Shown here in pieces: positions 1 to 6,249 of a stretch of 12,484 nt of DNA; the stretch's first letter is position 1; each line of letters starts with the position of its first letter. Below the pieces are notes generated by a model. The model was not told where the DNA came from, did no database searches, and was given only the letters and a program-made list of their open reading frames with translations. The translations under genes were made by a program, and so were the position numbers. The stretch lies in NCBI GenBank assembly GCA_027028665.1, contig JALVIU010000191.1, positions 1-12,484 on the forward strand, written 5' to 3'. Source of the stretch: Candidatus Atribacteria bacterium (GTDB taxonomy: Bacteria > Atribacterota > JALVIU01).

Positions 1-1391
1 ACGATCCTTTCATCTAAGGTTGTAAGCTCATCTATAAATGTTACCCATACTGCCAAAAGATCAAGCTCTATTATCTTGCCCATAGTCTCTTTACTTAGAA
101 ATATGGCATCTTCCAGTGTAGTAGAGGAGAAGGGTTCATTTAGGATAATAATACTATGAGAAGTAGCATGTGATAATATATTATGTATATGTAAAAGCTC
201 ATCTTCCAGTTTTCCGTGTAGATTCTTTATATCCTCTTCTCTTTCAAAATGTGTAAAGAGGTTATCAAATAAAAAGAGTTTGGCCCTTTTCCCGGGTACA
301 GGACACCCTAATCTGGCAAAATAGTGGATCTGACCAAAGCTTCTTGCAAATGTGGTTTTCCCTCCCTGATTTGGACCTGTTACCACAAATATACGCTCTT
401 TTTCTTTCAAATAAAAATCATTTGGGACAATCTGTACATCTTTTGTATTTATAAGTTTATGTGCAAGTAATAGGTCAAAACCCCTATAATTATAGATTTC
501 TTTATCATCCCGAGAAAGCTCAGGATAACAAAAATCTAATCCATTTCTTATAAGTGGGGAGATATAATCCAGGTAGGATATGTAAAATTGTACCTCTCTA
601 TCAAATCTATTTATAATCTCATCTATATACTCTCTGTTTTCAAGATAATAGGTATCAAGTTCTGAAAATACATCTGGATAAAGCCTTGATACCATATCCA
701 ATATTCTTCCCTCTACATAGTTTACCTCAACAGACTCAAGGAGCTTAACGGTATAGGTTTCTACACTGCCCTGTTTAAACTTTTCAAAGGTTTTTAATAC
801 ATCTTTACTATAATCAGGTTCACCATTTCCTTCTGAGACAGTGATTTTATTACCCTTTATAAAGATATTGTATCTTATATTAGAGAGTTTTTCCTTAAGC
901 GATCTTGTCTTCTCACATAGAGATTTAAATCTGTAAGAATCAATATATGATGAAAGATACAACCTGAAATCCAAAAACCCCTGGGAGTTTAACTTCAGGG
1001 CATTTAAGTCACCCAATAGGCCAGTAACTGCATCACAATATACCTCTACCGCTTCTCGATACCACTCCTCTTTCTGGTATTTGTGGTGTAGTTCCTCTGA
1101 TTGATGGAGATATCTACGCATTGTCCGCATTTTATTGGAAAAATCATGAATAGCTTCATAGAGGGCCTTATTGAACTGGAGGTCTTTCATTACCTCATGT
1201 CTATACTTTATCGTATTTATATCTTCAAGGGGGATATAGAAGAGGTGTTTTAGATTATACTCTTTTTTCCAAGAGACAATACCACCTATAATCTGGTCAA
1301 GATTGAGATCTTTTACAAAATCTGAATCACTGATCTTGACCTTTCTTTTACTTTCTTCTTCTTTCCTGAAGAGGATACTGAAAAAAGCCAT
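1..1391 (-). CDS. MutS-domain ATPase, mismatch-repair-like (partial, C-terminus off the left edge)
   Basis: The first 463 codons of a minus-strand gene lie here; the reading frame is open to base 1. The protein starts MAFFSILFRKEEE. Residues from about 30 to 320 form a mostly helical lever/clamp-like region. A MutS domain V ATPase follows, with Walker A GPNQGGKTTF at about 339-348 and a Walker B-like strand IIILNEPFSSTT around residue 419. The segment WVTFIDELTTLDER comes just before the edge. Classical MutS has GPNMGGKST and LLDE; here the P-loop Met is Gln and the Walker B Asp is Asn. No N-terminal mismatch-reading domain (with its FxE motif) is present, so this is a MutS-like paralogue of roughly 500-600 residues, not housekeeping MutS. 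The ATG at 1391 follows a GAGGG ribosome site by 7 nt, and no in-frame start lies upstream. The gene has its own promoter and a fluoride-riboswitch-like leader. Its substrate is unknown. Confidence 0.88.
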   Translation of the reverse strand, partial: MAFFSILFRKEEESKRKVKISDSDFVKDLNLDQIIGGIVSWKKEYNLKHLFYIPLEDINTIKYRHEVMKDLQFNKALYEAIHDFSNKMRTMRRYLHQSEELHHKYQKEEWYREAVEVYCDAVTGLLGDLNALKLNSQGFLDFRLYLSSYIDSYRFKSLCEKTRSLKEKLSNIRYNIFIKGNKITVSEGNGEPDYSKDVLKTFEKFKQGSVETYTVKLLESVEVNYVEGRILDMVSRLYPDVFSELDTYYLENREYIDEIINRFDREVQFYISYLDYISPLIRNGLDFCYPELSRDDKEIYNYRGFDLLLAHKLINTKDVQIVPNDFYLKEKERIFVVTGPNQGGKTTFARSFGQIHYFARLGCPVPGKRAKLFLFDNLFTHFEREEDIKNLHGKLEDELLHIHNILSHATSHSIIILNEPFSSTTLEDAIFLSKETMGKIIELDLLAVWVTFIDELTTLDERI

Positions 1392-1392
1392 T

Positions 1393-1403
1393 GGGAATCC
1401 CTC
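1393..1403 (-). promoter_or_regulatory. Ribosome binding site and candidate expression platform of the MutS-like gene
   Basis: On the minus strand the Shine-Dalgarno GAGGG (1399-1403) is followed by ATTCCC (1393-1398) and then the ATG at 1391. ATTCCC is complementary to GGGAAT inside the aptamer linker (1461-1466). The GGGA of the ribosome site can also pair with the TCCC of aptamer helix P1. No U-run terminator lies between aptamer and start codon. Control of translation initiation is therefore more likely than control of termination. The pairing is seen; its regulatory use is inferred. Confidence 0.45.
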
Positions 1404-1427
1404 ATCCGCATACGATCTCTGATATCA

Positions 1428-1486
1428 GGTAGAAGCTATCAGCCTTTAAGCGGTTCGGGTATTCCCCAGGGGAGCTTCATCCCATC
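1428..1486 (-). promoter_or_regulatory. Fluoride riboswitch (crcB motif) aptamer
   Basis: The leader RNA of the MutS-like gene matches the crcB/fluoride aptamer in order. A P1 stem GGG/CCC encloses AUGAAGCU. The conserved GAACCGC follows, then a short helix and the hallmark GGCUGAUAGCUUCUACC. The pseudoknot is intact: AAGCU (1473-1477) pairs with AGCUU (1433-1437). The Thermotoga petrophila aptamer, as I recall it, has AGGCC with GGCCU at this place, so complementarity is kept while bases change. An extra GGGGAAUACCC stretch sits between P1 and the AACCGC strand. Fluoride riboswitches are ON switches, so fluoride should raise expression of the downstream gene. Confidence 0.85.
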
Positions 1487-1489
1487 TGT

Positions 1490-1517
1490 ATTATATCAAA
1501 ATCGGAGATTATGTCAA
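1490..1517 (-). promoter_or_regulatory. Sigma70-type promoter of the MutS-like gene
   Basis: The minus strand has a perfect -35 TTGACA (1512-1517), a 16-bp spacer and a perfect -10 TATAAT (1490-1495) with an upstream TG (extended -10, TGATATAAT). Transcription should start near 1483, at the first bases of the fluoride aptamer. This gives a leader of about 92 nt. Confidence 0.88.
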
Positions 1518-1556
1518 GCTCAGTCTATGGGGTATAAAAACCTTTGGATAGGGAGT

Positions 1557-1582
1557 AGATAGAGGGGTATGCCCCTCTATCT
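1557..1582 (-). terminator. Stem-loop at the end of the lysC-dapA-dapB operon
   Basis: A perfect 11-bp stem (AGATAGAGGGG / CCCCTCTATCT) with a 4-nt loop overlaps the dapB stop codon at 1581-1583. Flanking GGGA and TCCC could extend it. No U-run follows directly; a TTTTT lies about 15 nt further on (1536-1540). It may be a weak intrinsic terminator or a 3'-end RNA-stabilising hairpin. It separates the dap operon from the promoter of the MutS-like gene. Confidence 0.55.
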
Positions 1583-2363
1583 ATAATCCCAATACCTCTT
1601 TTGTGCTATATAGTCCAGGTTTTTGTTTTACCACAAAACGGGCTGCTGTAAGTGCACCATTTGCAAATGCCTCACGAGAGTGTGCACGGTGTGTAAGCTC
1701 TAAGCGCTCACCTGGTCCTGCAAAGATCACTGTGTGATCCCCCACTATATCCCCTGCACGTACTGCAAGTATACCAAGCTCACCCTTCTTACGCTCACCT
1801 ACAAAACCGGATCGTCCATATACCCCTACATCATCCAGATTCTTTCCCCAGGCCCCTGCGATAATCTCTCCCAATTTCTTTGCAGTGCCTGATGGTGCAT
1901 CCTTTTTGTGATGATGATGCATCTCTACGATTTCTGTATCATACTCGTCGCCAAGTATTCGTGCCACTATATCCACAAGTTTAAAGAGTATATTTACACC
2001 AGTTGACATATTTGGGGAAAGCACAATGGGTGCACTCTTTGAGGCATCTTCTATTACTTTTTTATCCTCATCTGATAGGCCTGTTGTCCCTATTACCATA
2101 GGTTTTTTATGCTCTTTCGCAATCTTTGCATGTTCCACAGTAGTTTCAGGATTTGTAAACTCTATTACCACATCCCCCTTATCTATTGCCTCCTCCAGTG
2201 AGGCATAAAGAGGTATATCTGTGCCATTCCAGGTCTTTACACTATCTACAACCTCTTTTCTCTCTATGCCTGCAACAAGCTCCATATCATCTGCAGCCTG
2301 AACAAGCCCCCCTATCATTTTACCCATTCTTCCCATTGCACCTGAAATAATTACTCTTATCAT
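1581..2363 (-). CDS. dapB: 4-hydroxy-tetrahydrodipicolinate reductase (DapB)
   Basis: This cytosolic enzyme reduces 4-hydroxy-tetrahydrodipicolinate with NAD(P)H to tetrahydrodipicolinate in the diaminopimelate/lysine pathway. The 260-residue length is normal for the family. The N-terminal Rossmann nucleotide loop is GAMGRMG (residues 8-14), and IEFTNPETT lies at about 67-75. The signature EMHHHHKKDAPSGTA (147-161) contains the catalytic His149 and Lys153, matching His159 and Lys163 of the E. coli enzyme by alignment of this motif. The ATG at 2363 is 1 nt after the dapA stop. An AGAGGTG ribosome site lies inside the dapA 3' end with 7-nt spacing, so translation is probably coupled. It is the last gene of the riboswitch-controlled lysC-dapA-dapB operon. 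No missing residue was seen. Confidence 0.97.
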   Translation of the reverse strand: MIRVIISGAMGRMGKMIGGLVQAADDMELVAGIERKEVVDSVKTWNGTDIPLYASLEEAIDKGDVVIEFTNPETTVEHAKIAKEHKKPMVIGTTGLSDEDKKVIEDASKSAPIVLSPNMSTGVNILFKLVDIVARILGDEYDTEIVEMHHHHKKDAPSGTAKKLGEIIAGAWGKNLDDVGVYGRSGFVGERKKGELGILAVRAGDIVGDHTVIFAGPGERLELTHRAHSREAFANGALTAARFVVKQKPGLYSTKEVLGL

Positions 2364-2364
2364 G

Positions 2365-3249
2365 TTAGCTCACCTCTAATCCATAATCTCTCATGGCCTT
2401 TTTCATTTTCTCAAGATTTGCATCATCCATAGGTGCAAGTGGTAGTCTTAGTGGTCCTGTAGGAAGACCTAACAGGCCTGCCGCTGTCTTTACAGGTATA
2501 GGATTTGTCTCATAGAACATGGCCTGTGCAAGTGGGTACATCTTGTAATACATCTCCCTTGCCTTGCCGACATTGCCTGCCTCCCACTCCTTTATCATCT
2601 GTGCCATATCTTTGGGGATTATGTTTGCAACCACAGATATTACCCCTGTACCACCTATTGAAAGTATCGGAAGTAAAAGCTGATCATCCCCTGACATGAG
2701 TTTAAACCCTTCTTTTACCTTTGATACGATCTGCACCATTTGTCCAAGGTTACCACTTGCCTCTTTTACCGCAACGATATTTGGTATCTCAGAAAGCCTT
2801 GCCACTGTGTCTGGAAGGAGGTTTATACCTGTACGAGATGGTACATTGTAAAGGATTATAGGGATATCCACCTCTTCTGCAATCTTTTTAAAGTGTAGAT
2901 ACATACCCTTTTGTGTAGGTTTATTGTAATAAGGTGTAATAAGTAGTGCTGCATCTGCCCCTGCCTCTCTGGCTGCCCTGGTAAGATCAAGTGCCTCAGC
3001 TGTGGAGTTGGAGCCTGTACCTGCCACTATAGGGATCCTCCCATTTGCAATCTCTACCCCCATCTTGATAAGCTCTTTGTGCTCATCATGTGTAAGTGTG
3101 GCAGATTCCCCTGTAGTACCTGCAAGGAGTATTGCATCTGTGCCGTTTTCTATGTGGAAGTTTATAAGTCTTTCCACCCCATCTCTGTCGATCTTTCCAT
3201 CCTCTGTAAAAGGCGTGATCATCGCCACTATAGAACCTCTGAATTCCAT
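2365..3249 (-). CDS. dapA: 4-hydroxy-tetrahydrodipicolinate synthase (DapA)
   Basis: This class I aldolase condenses pyruvate with aspartate semialdehyde, the committed step toward diaminopimelate and lysine. The 294-residue TIM barrel has the expected landmarks. GTTGES (44-49) supplies the Thr pair, YNVPSRTG (134-141) holds the catalytic Tyr134 and the substrate-binding Arg139, and VKEASGN (161-167) holds the Schiff-base Lys162. The ATG at 3249 is preceded by a strong AAGGAGG with 7-nt spacing. It lies 30 nt downstream of the lysC stop and 1 nt upstream of dapB, so the three genes form one transcription unit under the lysine riboswitch. The sequence looks intact and ordinary. Confidence 0.97.
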   Translation of the reverse strand: MEFRGSIVAMITPFTEDGKIDRDGVERLINFHIENGTDAILLAGTTGESATLTHDEHKELIKMGVEIANGRIPIVAGTGSNSTAEALDLTRAAREAGADAALLITPYYNKPTQKGMYLHFKKIAEEVDIPIILYNVPSRTGINLLPDTVARLSEIPNIVAVKEASGNLGQMVQIVSKVKEGFKLMSGDDQLLLPILSIGGTGVISVVANIIPKDMAQMIKEWEAGNVGKAREMYYKMYPLAQAMFYETNPIPVKTAAGLLGLPTGPLRLPLAPMDDANLEKMKKAMRDYGLEVS

Positions 3250-3279
3250 AATACCGCCTCCTTATTTTTATTTACAAAT

Positions 3280-4497
3280 TTAAGGTATCTCTTCCATTAC
3301 CTTAGATACTATTTCATAGGCATCCCCTGCCCTATCCCAATCTACATATATAAGGATATCTGTTTTAATAGTCGCCATTTCCAATATATTTATCCCTGCC
3401 TCCCCCAAAGGGGTGGTGAGTTTGGATATTACACCTGGTGTATCTATAAAGTTCTGACTCTCTGTGGATATAAGACCAATATTGTCTTTCACTGTAATGG
3501 ATTTCAAAAGTGGATGCTCCACTACTATAGGATGTAACATATTGTAAGACAAAGATGCACTTTCTGTCTGTACATAGATTCCTATATATTTTGTACCAAC
3601 AGATACACCATATATGGCAATATTTTTCTCTGCCAGAGGGCTTATGAGTCTATCCAGTAGGCCTGGTGTGGTCATTATCTCATCACCAACTATGGTGATC
3701 ATGGAGAGCTTTTCCTTATGTAGTGTTGCCCTTTTCTCAAAATAGCCCACGATCTCTGTACCTTCAACATCAAGATCCCCATGTCTAAAGTGTATCACCT
3801 TTGATCTCATTTTGGGTGTCTTAAAACGAAGTGCATTGGGATGTATCACCTTGGCACCTCTATCTGCAAGTACGCCCATCTCCTTTACCGATATCTCTTT
3901 TAAAATCTCTGCACCTTCTACCTTTCTTGGATCACCACTTAAGACCCCTTCTGCATCTGTAACAATAATAACCCAATCGGCATTCAAGAAGTTTCCAAGG
4001 GCATATGCGGTAACATCTGAACCACCTCTTCCTAAGGTAGTCACCTTTCCTTCAAGGCTTCTGCCCAAAAATCCACATACAACAGGGACAACTCCTCTCT
4101 CTATAAGGGGTTCTAAGAACTTTTCTCCTGCCTCTATGCTCTGTTTTGGAAGGATCTTTGCCCCCCATGGGGTATTATCTGTGATAATGGGGAAATCCTC
4201 TCTGTTTGGATCAAAGTACTGTGCCTCTATTCCCATAGACCTGAGGGTTGCAGCCATGATTCGTGCAGATGTAGCCTCTCCCATTGCCACGATATCAGAT
4301 AGGAATGTATCATCAATACTTTCCCCTGTTGCACTCTTTGCTGTATTTAAGAGATTATCTGTTACACCTGCCATGGCAGATACAACAACTATCATCTCAT
4401 CACCCTTTTTTGCCTTTTTAGCAACTGCACCTGCTGCAAGCCTTATACGCTCTGCATCACCAACACTTGTACCACCAAACTTTACTACAATCCTCAC
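3280..4497 (-). CDS. lysC: Aspartate kinase with two ACT domains (LysC)
   Basis: The enzyme phosphorylates aspartate, the first step of the aspartate family (lysine, methionine, threonine). With the start used here it has 405 residues. KFGGTS (6-11) and LGRGGSDVTA (155-164) mark the amino acid kinase domain, and two ACT-type allosteric domains fill about 265-400, so end-product inhibition is likely. I chose GTG at 4497 because a strong AAAGGAGGT (4504-4512) ends 6 nt before it. A longer frame beginning with GTG at 4515 would place this ribosome site inside the coding sequence. The protein then starts MRIVVKFGGTS, normal for the family. It is the first gene of the operon and lies downstream of the lysine riboswitch. 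No homoserine dehydrogenase fusion is present. Confidence 0.95.
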   Translation of the reverse strand: MRIVVKFGGTSVGDAERIRLAAGAVAKKAKKGDEMIVVVSAMAGVTDNLLNTAKSATGESIDDTFLSDIVAMGEATSARIMAATLRSMGIEAQYFDPNREDFPIITDNTPWGAKILPKQSIEAGEKFLEPLIERGVVPVVCGFLGRSLEGKVTTLGRGGSDVTAYALGNFLNADWVIIVTDAEGVLSGDPRKVEGAEILKEISVKEMGVLADRGAKVIHPNALRFKTPKMRSKVIHFRHGDLDVEGTEIVGYFEKRATLHKEKLSMITIVGDEIMTTPGLLDRLISPLAEKNIAIYGVSVGTKYIGIYVQTESASLSYNMLHPIVVEHPLLKSITVKDNIGLISTESQNFIDTPGVISKLTTPLGEAGINILEMATIKTDILIYVDWDRAGDAYEIVSKVMEEIP

Positions 4498-4583
4498 TCT
4501 ATTACCTCCTTTCACTAATATGCAATATCACTACTCATCCGCATCCCTAAATCCTTACTTCCAAAGAGGGAATCCATCTACCT

Positions 4584-4682
4584 CAAGTTCTCTCTCTTTC
4601 CAAGGGGAAACCTATATTCCCAAGTTTTCCCTCTTTCAAGAGTGATTATCCCCAACAAATTCTCCCTCTTTCCAGAGGAGAA
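4584..4682. repeat. Three imperfect ~36-bp-period direct repeats in the lysC leader
   Basis: Three related 26-27-bp units begin at 4584, 4621 and 4656 on the plus strand, each of the form CAAgTTcTCcCTCTTTCcAaagg, spaced 37 and 35 bp. The third is nearly palindromic (TTCTCC-CTCT ... AGAG-GAGAA), and a related CCAAAGAGGGAATCC lies at 4561-4575. They sit between the riboswitch terminator and the lysC ribosome site, so they would be transcribed only on readthrough. They may be degenerate copies of a small dispersed palindromic repeat. No coding sequence is supported in 4516-4713. Confidence 0.6.
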
Positions 4683-4713
4683 GCAAGAAGGACCTGGAAA
4701 GTGTACAAATAAC

Positions 4714-4745
4714 AAAAAAGGCGACTACTATCTTAAGTAGTCGCC
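4714..4745 (-). terminator. Riboswitch-controlled intrinsic terminator (lysine attenuator)
   Basis: Read on the minus strand, GGCGACTACT / AGTAGTCGCC form a perfect 10-bp GC-rich stem around a 6-nt loop (TAAGAT), directly followed by TTTTTT (4714-4719). The stem-loop contains CTTAAGATAG (4728-4737), which is exactly complementary to the 3' strand of riboswitch helix P1 (4771-4780). That pairing would disrupt the terminator and act as the antiterminator. Confidence 0.93.
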
Positions 4746-4770
4746 TTTTGATCTCTCGAAAGACCCCTAA

Positions 4771-4951
4771 CTTAAGATAGCGCTCCACGAAAGGTCGGGT
4801 ACCCCTTCCGTGACAGTTTTATGGTTATTCACCATAAACCCAGCCTTAAGGGATCGGCCATCCCTTATGACTTCGGCAGAATCACCTTTCACTCCGGGTC
4901 AAAGATGCCGTCTCGCCGGAGGTACTCATTGATTCCGCACCTCTATCTTAA
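4771..4951 (-). promoter_or_regulatory. Lysine riboswitch (L box)
   Basis: The minus strand shows the lysine-aptamer hallmarks in order: AGAGGTGCG, AGTA, GAAAGGTGATTCTGCCGAAG, GGCTGGG, CTGTCA and GTGGAGCGCTATC. Helix P1 is formed by TTAAGATAG (4943-4951) with CTATCTTAA (4772-4780), 9 bp. With lysine bound, P1 forms and the downstream terminator folds. Without lysine, the P1 3' strand can pair with 4728-4737 as a 10-bp antiterminator, allowing transcription of lysC-dapA-dapB. The mechanism is known for this class; both alternative pairings are visible here. Confidence 0.96.
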
Positions 4952-4974
4952 TACACCTATATTCAATTTTTTTT

Positions 4975-5003
4975 ACCATAGCACAAAAATGAAAAGATGT
5001 CAA
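4975..5003 (-). promoter_or_regulatory. Promoter of the lysC-dapA-dapB operon
   Basis: The minus strand has -35 TTGACA (4998-5003), a 17-bp spacer and -10 TATGGT (4975-4980). The start should fall near 4968, about 17 nt before the riboswitch P1 helix, giving a leader of about 470 nt before lysC. The promoter lies in the 100-bp gap after wecB. Confidence 0.85.
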
Positions 5004-5051
5004 GGAGTTTAATCGTTAAAAAATCTATATGAGAGGGATAAAACAAATATT

Positions 5052-6191
5052 TTATTTTTCATCAAAGTCAAGGGGTCTTGGGGTATTGTAAAATATGTAA
5101 TCAAGGGCACTTACTGTTCTCTTTGCCGCCATTCCATCTCCATAAGGATTTTTTGCATGTGCCATAGAATTATAATATTCTCTGGATTCTATAAGCTTTT
5201 TCACCTCATTAACAATCTTTTCTCTATTTGGGCCTACAAGTCTTACTGTACCATATGCCACTGCTTCTGGTCTTTCTGTAACTTCCCTTGTTACAAGGAC
5301 TGGCTTTCCAAGGGATGGGGCTTCCTCCTGTACCCCACCTGAGTCAGTTATGATAATATATGCTCTATTCATAAGGTTTGCAAATTCTATATAATCCATT
5401 GCCTCCTTGAAGTATACAGAAGGATTATTTTCTAATACTTCCAGAACTGGAGCCCTTGCCCTGGGATTTTTATGAAGGGAAAAGACGATTTTATAATCTG
5501 GAAAAAGTCTCGATATATAATCTATTGCCCTTGCCACTTCCTTCATAGGGGGACCCCAATTCTCTCTTCTATGTTGGGTTACAAGGATTGTCTTTTCTGG
5601 ATCTAATTTATTAAGATAGGGATCAGTAAAGGAAAAATCATCCTTTACCACCATAAAAAGTGCATCAATTACGCTATTTCCTGTAACAAATATCCTATCT
5701 GAGGTTGCACCTTCCTTCAATAGATTATCACGTGCACTTTTAGTTGGGGGGAAATAGTATGATGCCAGAATATCCGTTAATCTTCTATTTGCCTCTTCTG
5801 GAAATGGTTGATACATATTATAGGTTCTAAGGCCTGCTTCTATATGCCCTACAGGTACTTTATGATAAAATCCTACAAGTGTTGCCACAAAGGTAGTTGT
5901 TGTATCCCCATGCACTAAAAGCATATCAAATGAATCATCTATTACTCTATCAAGGCTTTCTATTGCCCGTGAGGAAAACTCAGAGAGGGTCTGATTTTGA
6001 ACCATAAGATCAAGATCTATATCTGGCTCAATCTGGAAGAAGGAAAGCACCTGATCAAGCATCTCTCTATGCTGAGCAGTTACTATAACACAAACATTGT
6101 ATCGCTCTCTATGCCTATTTAGTTCTTTTACAATGGGAGCCATCTTTATAGCTTCAGGTCTTGTCCCGAATATTACACCTATTTTCTTCAT
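5052..6191 (-). CDS. wecB: Non-hydrolysing UDP-N-acetylglucosamine 2-epimerase
   Basis: The enzyme interconverts UDP-GlcNAc and UDP-ManNAc in the cytosol, supplying ManNAc for cell-surface glycans such as teichoic-acid linkage units or capsule. Counted from the upstream ATG at 6197 (381 residues), the motifs are GTRPEAIKMAP (11-21), VHGDTTTT with Asp98 (95-102), GHIEAGLRT with Glu120 (118-126), PFPEEANR with Glu134 (131-138) and TQHRRENWG with His209 (207-215). These match the known catalytic Asp, Glu, Glu and His set. I prefer the ATG at 6191 (379 residues, MKKIGVIFGTRPEAIK). No Shine-Dalgarno precedes either ATG, and a -10 element abuts the region. No glycosyltransferase lies nearby, so its end product is not shown by context. 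It sits 52-58 nt downstream of the SorC-type regulator gene. Confidence 0.95.
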   Translation of the reverse strand: MKKIGVIFGTRPEAIKMAPIVKELNRHRERYNVCVIVTAQHREMLDQVLSFFQIEPDIDLDLMVQNQTLSEFSSRAIESLDRVIDDSFDMLLVHGDTTTTFVATLVGFYHKVPVGHIEAGLRTYNMYQPFPEEANRRLTDILASYYFPPTKSARDNLLKEGATSDRIFVTGNSVIDALFMVVKDDFSFTDPYLNKLDPEKTILVTQHRRENWGPPMKEVARAIDYISRLFPDYKIVFSLHKNPRARAPVLEVLENNPSVYFKEAMDYIEFANLMNRAYIIITDSGGVQEEAPSLGKPVLVTREVTERPEAVAYGTVRLVGPNREKIVNEVKKLIESREYYNSMAHAKNPYGDGMAAKRTVSALDYIFYNTPRPLDFDEK

Positions 6192-6197
6192 ATACAT

Positions 6198-6225
6198 ATT
6201 TTAACATAATCTAAGGATATTACAA
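6198..6225 (-). promoter_or_regulatory. Candidate wecB promoter, giving a leaderless transcript
   Basis: On the minus strand, TTGTAA (6220-6225), a 16-bp spacer and TAAAAT (6198-6203) form a reasonable promoter. The A of the ATG at 6191 is the seventh base after the -10, where transcription normally starts. No ribosome site is visible upstream. The elements are seen; the leaderless start is inferred. Confidence 0.5.
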
Positions 6226-6249
6226 ATATAAATTTACTAAAATCTAAAT

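Noticed and set aside
2026-3537. Several plus-strand frames opposite dapB, dapA and lysC
   Set aside because: No ribosome site or family likeness was seen. They mirror strongly conserved genes on the minus strand.
3812-4645. A 277-codon open frame on the plus strand
   Set aside because: It is antisense to lysC, which has full family motifs, and it runs into the repeat region. Its composition is that of a shadow frame and it matches no family I recognise.
4584-4682. CRISPR array
   Set aside because: The units are imperfect, only three or four in number, and leave spacers of about 10 bp. No cas gene is present.
4821-5012. A 63-codon plus-strand open frame
   Set aside because: It lies antisense to the lysine riboswitch and the lys promoter. 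RNA structure explains the sequence.
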